DNA of 8,863 nt from NCBI GenBank assembly GCA_016840305.1, contig JAEOSP010000440.1, positions 1 to 8,863 of the forward strand, written 5' to 3'. Shown here piece by piece: positions 1 to 7,425 of this stretch (its first letter is position 1; each line of letters starts with the position of its first letter). Origin of the DNA: Candidatus Hodarchaeota archaeon. Its GTDB lineage: Archaea; Asgardarchaeota; Heimdallarchaeia; Hodarchaeales; Hodarchaeaceae. The translations under genes and the position numbers were made by a program. The notes under the pieces were generated by a model. It saw only the letters and a list, made by a program, of their open reading frames with translations, was not told where the DNA came from and searched no databases.

Positions 1-121
1 ACAGAAATTATTGAGAGAGATTTTCATAAAGGCAATAATAGACATTCGTATCAAAGAATATCACTTGTTTTGTTGATCTAGTAAGAGTGTCTCTAATAAT
101 ACTGGTCGAGCAAAGAGAAGA

Positions 122-1954
122 TCAGACTACATTGTTATAAGAATCCTTGATTCGAGATTTTCCATCCTTATTAATTATAGCAAAACGATACTGAAGACCA
201 TTAAGTAAATCGGCTTTGGAAGAATAACGAGAAAGAAAAGGGATAAATTGATGAAAAAGAATACGATAGTCAAGAATGAGAGCAACAGCATGATCCTGTT
301 CAGAACGGATAGCACGACCAAGACATTGCATGACAATATTGTAAAGAGGACGCTCAATCAAAATCCAATTGACAAAGTGTAAGAATTTCCATTTCTGACG
401 ATAAAGATGTTTGAGTAATAAGAACTCAGGAGTAGGAGCAGGGAAAGGTAAGCCAACAAGAACAACACATCGAATACGACTACGACCAGTTTCTGGATCA
501 AGTATCTCAATACCTTCAGTAAATTTACCACCGTAAACAGCTACAATAACACTACGATCACCGTGAATAAGCGTTTTAAGAAAAGGAACTCTTCCTTTAG
601 CAGGTTCACGGAAAATCGACATATGCATTGAAAGGCACTTTATAAGAAGAGGAAAAAGAGTGTCCAAGACTTCATATGAAGGGACAAAAATTAAGGTATG
701 ATCATCAGCCATAAGAGCGGTACGGGAAATAATATCGGTAATTTCAGTAAAAAAACTTGGAGTGCGGTTTTTCGGTGTACTACTAATTCTACTGCTAACA
801 AATGCAACAGGAAATAATTGACGATGCTGTTGGGCGGTTTTAGAAACAGAATAAGAACGATAAGGATATTTACTACCGTGGATCCCATAAAAGTATTTGA
901 AAAACTGAATACGACAAAAAGTAGCCGACATCAGAATAACACGATCAAAATGCTTGTGGATGAAATCAAAAATATCTTTCGGGTAAGGATTAAGTTGTAC
1001 AAGTCCTTCTTCATTATGAACCCAATATTGACCCTTTCCAACAAGAAAAGCGCGTACAGCATGTAGAGACTCAAGATCGTCAGGAGAAAGATGGTTATGA
1101 ATACCACGTTGATGTAAGAAGTGATCGATTTGAACAACATGGGCAGAATCAGCAGAACAAGGACGATCAACCTGACCCAAAGGCTTATAACACAACTTCA
1201 ATAACGACTGAACAACAGGAAAAGCACCAATGGATTGGACATGAAGTAATTGATTAACTGATAATGCAGCTTCAGTCATGGGACCGAAATTATGTGCCTC
1301 ATCAATTACGGTAAATCGATGGGAACGACGAAAACCACTCGCTAAAGAACCCTTAATAATCTTTGATAACTTCTCTCTAAGAGGATACGACTCCAAGAAG
1401 CCTTGGGGGAGAAGAATAATATTAGCACGGGGTAAAAGACGTTTAATTATTGCAGAAGGACAACCAAAGGGAGCAAAAAGCTGACTATAACCAGCAATAG
1501 TATCAGGACATTGGCCAAGAGTAATAGAAGGAAGTAATTTTGATAAATCTGATTTGGACAAAAAACGAGATCGATTCTTTAATGAACAACGATAACAATC
1601 AGTATCAGAAGGTTGAGGACATAAATCGAGATGAGCAATTAAGGGAAGAACCGTCAATTGATCAGCAGGAGGAGTGATATAGAATTTCTTAAGCGTTCGA
1701 AGGAACACAGAACTCAATTGAGCCTTAGTCTTGGAAAACAACCATAACTGGTAATCACCATCCTTAACCCAATCCCAGATACCAGTAAGAGCAATAATAG
1801 ATTTACCAAAACCAGTAGGAGCGGAGAGAAGTAAGCGCTTATGTTCACTAATAAGTTTCAGAAATTGTGTCTGACCAGAACGAAAGCTATCAAAAGGAAA
1901 ATGTTGAACAATAGGAGGGAGCTTAGTTAGATCAAAGTTGCCAGAAGTAAAGAT
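122..1954 (-). CDS. XPD/Rad3-like Fe-S DNA helicase (superfamily 2), non-canonical start
   Basis: Likely a 5'-3' DNA helicase of the XPD/DinG class, acting in repair or recombination. Numbered from an ATC at 1954 it has 610 residues. Seen: segment FPFDSFRSGQ (19-28), Walker A APTGFGKS (45-52), candidate Fe-S cysteines C112, C120, C123 and C165 (the CxxC spacing matches XPD; C149 is an extra Cys), DEAH box 218-221 in VIDEAHNF, SAT motif III 343-345, motif V GGKFTEGIE (475-483), motif VI QCLGRAIR (543-550). Length fits archaeal XPD. The first ordinary start codon is TTG at 1741, but starting there removes Walker A, so the gene must begin upstream. The frame is open only from 1963 and contains no ATG, GTG or TTG before Walker A. 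ATC at 1954 shares its A with the TAA stop of the upstream ATPase (TAATC) and has AGAGGGA just before it. Codons are strongly T-ending (GGT, CCT, GCT, ACT). The family call is firm; the exact start is not. Confidence 0.9.
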   Translation of the reverse strand: MFTSGNFDLTKLPPIVQHFPFDSFRSGQTQFLKLISEHKRLLLSAPTGFGKSIIALTGIWDWVKDGDYQLWLFSKTKAQLSSVFLRTLKKFYITPPADQLTVLPLIAHLDLCPQPSDTDCYRCSLKNRSRFLSKSDLSKLLPSITLGQCPDTIAGYSQLFAPFGCPSAIIKRLLPRANIILLPQGFLESYPLREKLSKIIKGSLASGFRRSHRFTVIDEAHNFGPMTEAALSVNQLLHVQSIGAFPVVQSLLKLCYKPLGQVDRPCSADSAHVVQIDHFLHQRGIHNHLSPDDLESLHAVRAFLVGKGQYWVHNEEGLVQLNPYPKDIFDFIHKHFDRVILMSATFCRIQFFKYFYGIHGSKYPYRSYSVSKTAQQHRQLFPVAFVSSRISSTPKNRTPSFFTEITDIISRTALMADDHTLIFVPSYEVLDTLFPLLIKCLSMHMSIFREPAKGRVPFLKTLIHGDRSVIVAVYGGKFTEGIEILDPETGRSRIRCVVLVGLPFPAPTPEFLLLKHLYRQKWKFLHFVNWILIERPLYNIVMQCLGRAIRSEQDHAVALILDYRILFHQFIPFLSRYSSKADLLNGLQYRFAIINKDGKSRIKDSYNNVV

Positions 1955-2724
1955 TAATCCCTCTTAGAGCGAGTAGAAGGAGGACGAGGTTCCTGAAAAT
2001 AACCAGTAAAACGCACTACCTGATCATAGATTTTAGTACGGGAGCTATTCTGCCAGACACGGATACGATGATAACAATGCTTTTTCTTGGTAATATAAAC
2101 AAAATAGGGAATGGAAGCAAAAGGGTGAGCTGCTAACAAGGATTCCAACTCACCCCTAACAGTCATAAGGAAGGCCATCTGTTTCATTTGAGCTAGTTTA
2201 GCTAAATCTCGCCACCAAACTGAATTTTGATACTCAGGAAAACGATGATTCCAAGCATCAATAAAAAAAAGACAAAGATTATCCCGCTCAGACATCATTT
2301 GAAAAGAAAACCACACCGATTTTTCGGAGAGTAAAGAAACATGATCTAAACGACCAAGAAACCCTCTTCCCTTACGTTTACTTCTTGAGCTGAGAATAGG
2401 AAGAATGGATTCAGGTTGAAAATCACCTTTTAAATTAAAAGAAAGAATCCTCCAAGGAGAAAGACAACTTAAAAGAGTAGAAGCAAGTAATTGATAAGCA
2501 AAAAGAGTTTTACCAGCATCAGGAGGACCAGCAATAAGCATAGGCCATTGCCAGGACCAACCACCACGCCATTGTTTGTCCAATTTCTTTAAATAAGTAG
2601 GTATGACCTGTCGACCAGGTAAACTAGGATCAGGAGAAGAAAGATTAGAATATAAGTAAGAAAGAAGGTGTTCAAGACCTTCAAGATCAGAATCAGAAGA
2701 TTGGGAAGAGGCTCGAGAATTCAT
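1954..2724 (-). CDS. RecA-superfamily ATPase, RadB/KaiC-like
   Basis: A 256-residue P-loop ATPase. Seen: a Ser/Asp-rich N-terminal region of about 35 residues; LDKQWRGGW (48-56), which resembles the LDxLLGGG segment before the P-loop in RadA/RadB; Walker A GPPDAGKT (66-73); a Walker B strand ending LFFID (152-156); and a later strand MAFLMTVRG (183-191) where RecA folds have another core strand. Length is close to that of RadB, the archaeal recombinase paralogue without the N-terminal DNA-binding domain of RadA. It is the first gene of a leftward pair: its TAA stop overlaps the proposed start of the XPD-like helicase by one base, so the two are probably co-translated and may work together on DNA. 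The ATG at 2724 follows a TATA-like box by about 45 nt, leaving a leader of about 20 nt. The class is fairly sure. Assignment to RadB rather than another KaiC-like family is an inference; no catalytic Glu or C-terminal signature was identified. Confidence 0.82.
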   Translation of the reverse strand: MNSRASSQSSDSDLEGLEHLLSYLYSNLSSPDPSLPGRQVIPTYLKKLDKQWRGGWSWQWPMLIAGPPDAGKTLFAYQLLASTLLSCLSPWRILSFNLKGDFQPESILPILSSRSKRKGRGFLGRLDHVSLLSEKSVWFSFQMMSERDNLCLFFIDAWNHRFPEYQNSVWWRDLAKLAQMKQMAFLMTVRGELESLLAAHPFASIPYFVYITKKKHCYHRIRVWQNSSRTKIYDQVVRFTGYFQEPRPPSTRSKRD

Positions 2725-2734
2725 AGGAACATAA

Positions 2735-2785
2735 CTCCATACTACATACCTCTATTGAAGATGTAACTTAAATATTCAAAATGGA
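2735..2785 (-). promoter_or_regulatory. Promoter-like element, copy 1, driving ATPase-helicase pair
   Basis: On the minus strand this holds CCATTTTGAATATTTAAG (2784-2767). The TATA-like AATATTTA (2776-2769) is centred about 27 nt before a predicted start near 2745, giving a short leader to the ATG at 2724. The same 18 bases recur exactly at 8246-8229. A 46-bp ungapped match (35 identities) recurs at 8010-7965, including a shared GTATG-T/A-AGTAT at the predicted initiation point. The core TTAAATATTCAA is nearly palindromic, so it could also serve the divergent permease operon. Confidence 0.6.
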
Positions 2786-5690
2786 AAATTCTCACGAACA
2801 TGTATTTTCCCGATTATTTCAATCAAATGAATATACTGATAGGAAGAGATTGAGGCAGATCAAAATTTTTAGAGGGAAGCTAAGATTACTAAGCCAAATC
2901 TCACGAGTCAATCTCCGTCAGTCATTTATTACTCTTATTGGAATAACAATCGCAATGTCAATGATCTCTGCAAGTATCATTTACGTAGATTCAAATAAAA
3001 CTAATTACTATCTTGAAGCTTTAGATAAACCAGTGTTTGAACGACCACTCGATTACATTCTTCATGACGAATCGAGCTGTAACTTCTCATTAGGAGATAT
3101 CGATTTGATTCAAGGTGCTCTGAATACAAAGTTTGAGCAATTTAATATCGATACTATTCTAAAACAGTCCTCTTTTCCTTACACCTGTTGGATGAGTCTT
3201 AATGAGTTATTCTTCAATTCAACTGAACGCATAAATTTCATTGCTCTCCCCTTTACTGAAACACTTCTTGAAGATAGTATCAATGGAAGTGCCATTCCAT
3301 CTGGGGTTGATGAGGTGTGGATCTATCTTCCAAGTAGCATAACAACTGAAGTAAATTTGAGTGAAACAATAAATCTTTCCATCTCTTATAGCATAAATGA
3401 TAATAGTAAATATTACAATATCAGTCTGAACATCGTAGGAATGTTGAATTCTACAGGACTCCAATCCTCCTTCTTATCGGATCACACAAGTTCAAATAGA
3501 ATAAATGTCTTTATGCAAACAAATACGTATTTAACTCTGCATAATATATTAAGAACACTCTCTGACAGACCTATTTCAAGTCACATTGAATATTGCTATG
3601 TTTTTGACTTTTCTCAAGTAACTCCTCATACTGTCCTCCAAACAGTGGAAAATATTGAGGAATTTGGAGCATGGGGGCATTGGTCTGACATAGAAATCCA
3701 AGTATTAATACAAGATGAAGTAATTCAATACGATTTTACTAGCCCTTCCTATATCATTTATTCAACCATCCAAAATACAATTTTTGAATTCAGCACTTTT
3801 GGTTCCATGTTCATAATTCTGAGCATTCCTGCACTTATTACCAGTTTCCTCCTAGTTAATTTTTCACTAGGGCTTATCAATGAAGGCAGACGCAAGTCTC
3901 TCGCTTTGTATAAGATGCGAGGTATATCAAAACCATTTCTCTTTGCTGCATTATCCTTTGAGACATTCATACTTGCGATCATGGCATCATTCGTTGGATT
4001 AGTCCTCAGTATACCAGTTTATTATTTGATTTCGACGACCACAGGATATATGAGATTCGATTATGCAAAATTACCAGATTCACCGATCGTCTCGCAATCA
4101 ACAATTATTTCCGTTGTTGGGATGGGATTGATTATCACATTTCTAGTCCATTTCCGTACGATCGTAAAACTTGCAAACGCTAGTATCGTGTATTTAGAAG
4201 AAGAGGCCAGTAAGAAAAAACCACGAAAAAAAGGTAGAACAAGACAGAATTTCGATGTTTTCCTACTCATTCAAGGAATAATAGGGATATTTCTCTTGAA
4301 TATATTCATGGAACTCATAACTGATGCAAGAGTTGGAGAAGCGATCTCAATCCTTTTCCTACCTATCATTATGATCCTTGGCTTTTTCAGCCCCCTTTCT
4401 CTCTTGATAGGATTCATTTTTGCTTACAACAGGTTAATGCCTGTGATTTTGGATAGATTAGGGCGAATGTTATGGAAGAAAGACCGAAAAATATTAGCAA
4501 TAGCAACTCGAAACTTAAATGTGAATATGAGAGTAACGACGAGAACAACCATGCTCATCGCGTTAACAATCAGTTTTTTGATGATTTTATCATCTCTTCT
4601 TCCCTCACTGAATCAACAAGCCATAAACACCACCTATTATAAAGCAGGAAGTGATATAGTTATTTACACAAGGGATTTACCTGAGAAAGGGACCGTTGGT
4701 ACTCTTTCTGCAGAATTGAATGCTCTACCAGGTCTAACCTCTTCTCAAGTTTCAATCTTTAAAACAATTATCTCAACTACCTCTGGAACGAGTATTCACA
4801 TTGAAATAATGGGAATTGAAGCCAATTTCGCAGAGGTAGCTTTTTGGAAAGCAAACTATGCAACTAAGTCTATAAGTACCCTAGTAGCCACTCTTCATGA
4901 TTCAGAAGTACTATACCCAGTAATTATAGATTCTTCCTCGGCAAAAATTGAGAAATTATCAATAAACGACGAATTCCTTCTTAATCTAACCCCGAAAATA
5001 AATATGACAATAACCGACAAAACTGATTTCTGGCCAAGATTAATTGAAAGATATAACGCTGATCAGAGATTCTATATAACCACATTGTCAGCTTTGGAGG
5101 GGATAGCTAACTGGACTGAGGCTAACTATATTTTCTGTAAAATTGCTTCAAATACTAATCAAAGTGAGGTCGTAGCACAGGTTAAAAGTCTATTGGAAGA
5201 TTTTGGTGTTGATTTGAGTAGTTTTTACCTTACATCAGACAAATTAGAGGTTGATCCTGATTCTCTTGTTGCAAATGTCCTTTGGATCATCACTAACTTT
5301 GATTTCTTGGTTGCTCTTATAGTACTACTCATTCTTCTTTTCTTATTTAATATAACTCGTATTACCAATCATGCAAAAGAAATTGGTTTGAGTCGTGCAC
5401 TTGGCATGAAATTTAAGCAAGTATTTCTGCTGATGTTTACAGAACCATTTTTATTAGTAGTAATAAGTGGAATACCAGGCGCGTTGATCGGCTTAGGAAT
5501 ACTAATGACCTTTTCCAGTTTTGGACAAGGCCCTCCCCTTGGTTACGATCCACCAATGATGTTGATTATAGATACTCTTTCTGTTATCCTGATCTTTGGG
5601 TCTATCTTAGTCATTACCGTCTTATCAAGTTTTATTGCCTCCTATCGAGCCACACGTGCTAATGTCTCAAAAATACTTAAGGTGGAGTGA
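2781..5690 (+). CDS. Large FtsX/MacB-type ABC transporter permease
   Basis: A 969-residue membrane subunit of an ABC transporter, built as two FtsX/LolC-like halves in one chain. Hydrophobic segments lie near residues 49-69, 337-365, 385-418, 440-458, 491-511, 521-549, 590-608, 830-857, 881-911 and 926-954, giving about ten helices. Two large extracytoplasmic domains (about 70-335 and 612-828) carry twelve N-x-S/T sequons, possible archaeal glycosylation sites. The coupling segments before the second helix of each half are visible: GRRKSLALYKMRGISK (369-384) and AKEIGLSRALGMKFKQ (865-880). A basic stretch KKKPRKKGR (478-486) lies in the central cytoplasmic linker. The TGA stop overlaps the GTG of the first ATPase. 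The ATG at 2781 sits inside a repeated promoter-like element; a TTG at 2850 preceded by AGGA is a better match to the start of the paralogue at 8513. The substrate is unknown; the family exports lipids, lipoproteins or peptides, or transduces force. Confidence 0.93.
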   Translation: MENSHEHVFSRLFQSNEYTDRKRLRQIKIFRGKLRLLSQISRVNLRQSFITLIGITIAMSMISASIIYVDSNKTNYYLEALDKPVFERPLDYILHDESSCNFSLGDIDLIQGALNTKFEQFNIDTILKQSSFPYTCWMSLNELFFNSTERINFIALPFTETLLEDSINGSAIPSGVDEVWIYLPSSITTEVNLSETINLSISYSINDNSKYYNISLNIVGMLNSTGLQSSFLSDHTSSNRINVFMQTNTYLTLHNILRTLSDRPISSHIEYCYVFDFSQVTPHTVLQTVENIEEFGAWGHWSDIEIQVLIQDEVIQYDFTSPSYIIYSTIQNTIFEFSTFGSMFIILSIPALITSFLLVNFSLGLINEGRRKSLALYKMRGISKPFLFAALSFETFILAIMASFVGLVLSIPVYYLISTTTGYMRFDYAKLPDSPIVSQSTIISVVGMGLIITFLVHFRTIVKLANASIVYLEEEASKKKPRKKGRTRQNFDVFLLIQGIIGIFLLNIFMELITDARVGEAISILFLPIIMILGFFSPLSLLIGFIFAYNRLMPVILDRLGRMLWKKDRKILAIATRNLNVNMRVTTRTTMLIALTISFLMILSSLLPSLNQQAINTTYYKAGSDIVIYTRDLPEKGTVGTLSAELNALPGLTSSQVSIFKTIISTTSGTSIHIEIMGIEANFAEVAFWKANYATKSISTLVATLHDSEVLYPVIIDSSSAKIEKLSINDEFLLNLTPKINMTITDKTDFWPRLIERYNADQRFYITTLSALEGIANWTEANYIFCKIASNTNQSEVVAQVKSLLEDFGVDLSSFYLTSDKLEVDPDSLVANVLWIITNFDFLVALIVLLILLFLFNITRITNHAKEIGLSRALGMKFKQVFLLMFTEPFLLVVISGIPGALIGLGILMTFSSFGQGPPLGYDPPMMLIIDTLSVILIFGSILVITVLSSFIASYRATRANVSKILKVE
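2841..2852 (+). promoter_or_regulatory. Candidate ribosome binding site and alternative TTG start of the permease
   Basis: AGGA at 2841-2844 lies five bases before TTG at 2850-2852 (codon 24 of the long form). Aligning the permease with its paralogue at 8513 places the paralogue's ATG opposite this TTG. The ATG at 2781 has no Shine-Dalgarno-like sequence, because an AT-rich TATA-like stretch precedes it. A transcript starting about 27 nt after the TATA centre would begin near 2798, after that ATG and before this TTG. Confidence 0.5.
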
Positions 5691-6580
5691 GTCTATTGTT
5701 AGTAGAATGTAAAGATCTGATCAAAATCTACCCCTCTGCAGTGGAGGGATTAATGTTTCCCGCGTTAAGAGGACTGAACCTTCAAGTAATAAAGGGGGAA
5801 TTAATTTCCATCATAGGTCCCTCAGGCGCAGGAAAATCTACACTTCTACGCTTAATTAGTACATTTGATCAACCCAGTTCAGGAGAGCTCTGGTTTAACA
5901 AAACATTAGTGAATAGCTATACCGATTCTGAATTAAATTACTATCGTTCAAATGAAATTGGGATCATGTATCAAGCTCCAAGAGACAATTTAATCTGGAG
6001 TTTAGATGCGGTTCAAAATGTAATGTTTCCCATGAGGTCTTCAGGGAAATTTCCAGGAAATGAAAAGAGTAGAGCCATCGAATTACTGGAAAGAGTAGGT
6101 TTAGAAGGAAAAAATCATCGTAAACCCGCACAATTGTCGGGAGGGGAGCAACAACGAGTTGCAATTGCGGTTGCTCTTGCTAATAATCCTACATTGCTTC
6201 TTGCAGATGAACCGACTGGAGAATTAGATAGTATGACAACTGCTTTGATTATTGATTATTTCAAGCAGTTGAATAAAGAAACAGGCTTAACTATTATCGT
6301 CATGACACCTGATGTGCGTTTTGCTAAGATGGCAGACAGAACCTACCGAATTCAAGACGGACGACTTACGACTTATCATGTTAGGGATCTGAAATCCCGT
6401 GAGATTGACCTTAAAGAAGAAGTTATTATTGTAGATTCACAGGGAAATCTGAGACTACCTCGTGAAGTGTTGCATCAATTTCAGGATTTAACCTCAGTCA
6501 AAGTCAAAATTGATGGTGATAAAATCGTGTTGACTCCATTTAAAGACAAGAACAAGAGTAAAAGGAGGAATTCAACATGA
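5687..6580 (+). CDS. ABC transporter ATP-binding protein with C-terminal AbrB-like domain
   Basis: A 297-residue nucleotide-binding subunit of the MacB/LolD type, about 60 residues longer than usual. Seen: Walker [10 protein letters not shown] (44-52), Q-loop Gln96, signature [12 protein letters not shown] (150-161), Walker B LLLADE (170-175), D-loop GELDS (178-182). The switch region reads MTPD (206-209), with Pro208 where ABC ATPases have the conserved His, so one ATP site may be weak or regulatory. Residues 245-285 ([14 protein letters not shown] and a following [11 protein letters not shown] strand) resemble the SpoVT/AbrB swapped-hairpin fold, usually a DNA-binding or dimerisation module; this assignment is by pattern only. 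Start GTG at 5687 overlaps the permease stop (GTGA) and follows GGTGGA. The stop overlaps the next ATPase (ATGA). Likely forms a heterodimer with the next gene product under the single permease. Confidence 0.92.
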   Translation: MSLLLVECKDLIKIYPSAVEGLMFPALRGLNLQVIKGELISIIGPSGAGKSTLLRLISTFDQPSSGELWFNKTLVNSYTDSELNYYRSNEIGIMYQAPRDNLIWSLDAVQNVMFPMRSSGKFPGNEKSRAIELLERVGLEGKNHRKPAQLSGGEQQRVAIAVALANNPTLLLADEPTGELDSMTTALIIDYFKQLNKETGLTIIVMTPDVRFAKMADRTYRIQDGRLTTYHVRDLKSREIDLKEEVIIVDSQGNLRLPREVLHQFQDLTSVKVKIDGDKIVLTPFKDKNKSKRRNST

Positions 6581-7260
6581 AAACGAAAGAAATCCAATAT
6601 CATCTGAAGGATGTTAGACGTTGGTACGAAAGTAGCGCAGAAGTAGTAAAGGCAATTGATGGAATCGATCTTAAAGTTTATCAAGGAGAATTTCTGGCAA
6701 TATTGGGGCCTTCGGGATCAGGAAAAACTACATTACTAAACCTATTGGCTGGTCTAGATAATATAACAAAAGGGATTCTCCAATTTAATCATCAAGAACT
6801 AAATAATCAGAGTGATTCTGCATTGTGTGACCTAAGACGTCATGAAATTGGAATCATCTTCCAATTTTACAATATGCATCCTTCACTTACAGCTCAAGAA
6901 AACATTGAATATCCCCTTTTAATTGCTGATATTCCAGCTAAACAAAGATCTCAACGTGCAACCAAACTCCTAAGAATGGTTGATCTGTATGAAAAAAAAG
7001 ATAATTTTCCTGCAGAATTATCTGGAGGAGAAAAACAACGTATCGGAATAGCAAGAGCATTAGCGAATGAACCTCAAGTTATCATAGCTGATGAACCAAC
7101 GGGTGACCTTGATACTGAGAATGCAGAAACGATAATACAATTATTACTAGAAGTGAATGCACAAGGAAAAACCATCATAATGGTGACTCACGATGAATCT
7201 CTTATCACAGATAGAATGAGAGTACTTCATCTAGTTGATGGGAAAATCAGTCAAAATTAA
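6577..7260 (+). CDS. ABC transporter ATP-binding protein, canonical (MacB/LolD type)
   Basis: A 227-residue ATPase of normal length with every motif intact: Walker A GPSGSGKTT (44-52), Q-loop Gln96 in FQFYN, signature LSGGEKQRIGIA (148-159), Walker B VIIADE (168-173), D-loop GDLDT (176-180), switch His205 in VTHD. It energises the FtsX-type permease upstream. ATG at 6577 overlaps the stop of the preceding ATPase (ATGA) and is preceded by a strong ribosome binding site, AAGGAGG at 6562-6568, eight bases before the ATG, so it is probably made in good amount. It is the last gene of the operon. Its codons favour A-ending and AGA/AGG choices, unlike the minus-strand helicase pair. The partner with degenerate switch His is upstream, so the pair would have one standard and one altered site. 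Confidence 0.95.
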   Translation: MKTKEIQYHLKDVRRWYESSAEVVKAIDGIDLKVYQGEFLAILGPSGSGKTTLLNLLAGLDNITKGILQFNHQELNNQSDSALCDLRRHEIGIIFQFYNMHPSLTAQENIEYPLLIADIPAKQRSQRATKLLRMVDLYEKKDNFPAELSGGEKQRIGIARALANEPQVIIADEPTGDLDTENAETIIQLLLEVNAQGKTIIMVTHDESLITDRMRVLHLVDGKISQN

Positions 7261-7301
7261 AACCGAAAACAAGCTTGGAATTAACAATTTTAGAAAACAA
7301 G

Positions 7302-7317
7302 AAAAGCATTTCAAGTA
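7302..7317. repeat. 16-bp direct repeat, left copy
   Basis: AAAAGCATTTCAAGTA is repeated exactly, in the same orientation, at 8030-8045. The two copies bracket the two-helix membrane protein gene and one promoter-like element. Flanking bases differ on both sides. Nothing recognisable as a transposase or integrase lies between them. Confidence 0.5.
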
Positions 7318-7361
7318 TAAAAGGGAAGGAAGGAATCAATGTTGTTCTCTATGATTTGATA

Positions 7362-7407
7362 AAACAGGTATTTTTGATTGAAAGAGAAAAATGTAAGATA
7401 CCTGTTT
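7362..7407. terminator. Inverted repeat between convergent genes, probable bidirectional terminator
   Basis: AAACAGGTAT (7362-7371) and ATACCTGTTT (7398-7407) are perfect 10-bp complements. Three further inner pairs are possible (one is G-U), around a loop of about 20 nt. It lies between the end of the ABC operon (7260) and the end of the minus-strand gene (7426). Read on the minus strand, the second arm runs into TTTTAT. Position and symmetry favour transcription termination or RNA processing for both units. A protein-binding palindrome is the alternative. Confidence 0.5.
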
Positions 7408-7425
7408 CATAATCTCATAATCCTT

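Noticed and set aside
1..45. Minus-strand ATG at 45 open to the left window edge (MSIIAFMKI...)
   Set aside because: Only 15 codons are visible, without a clear ribosome site; too little to call a gene start.
7316..7356. TATAAAAGGG followed by an ATG, resembling a strong TATA promoter
   Set aside because: The frame after the ATG closes after six codons, and the site lies between convergent genes with nothing downstream on the plus strand for it to drive.
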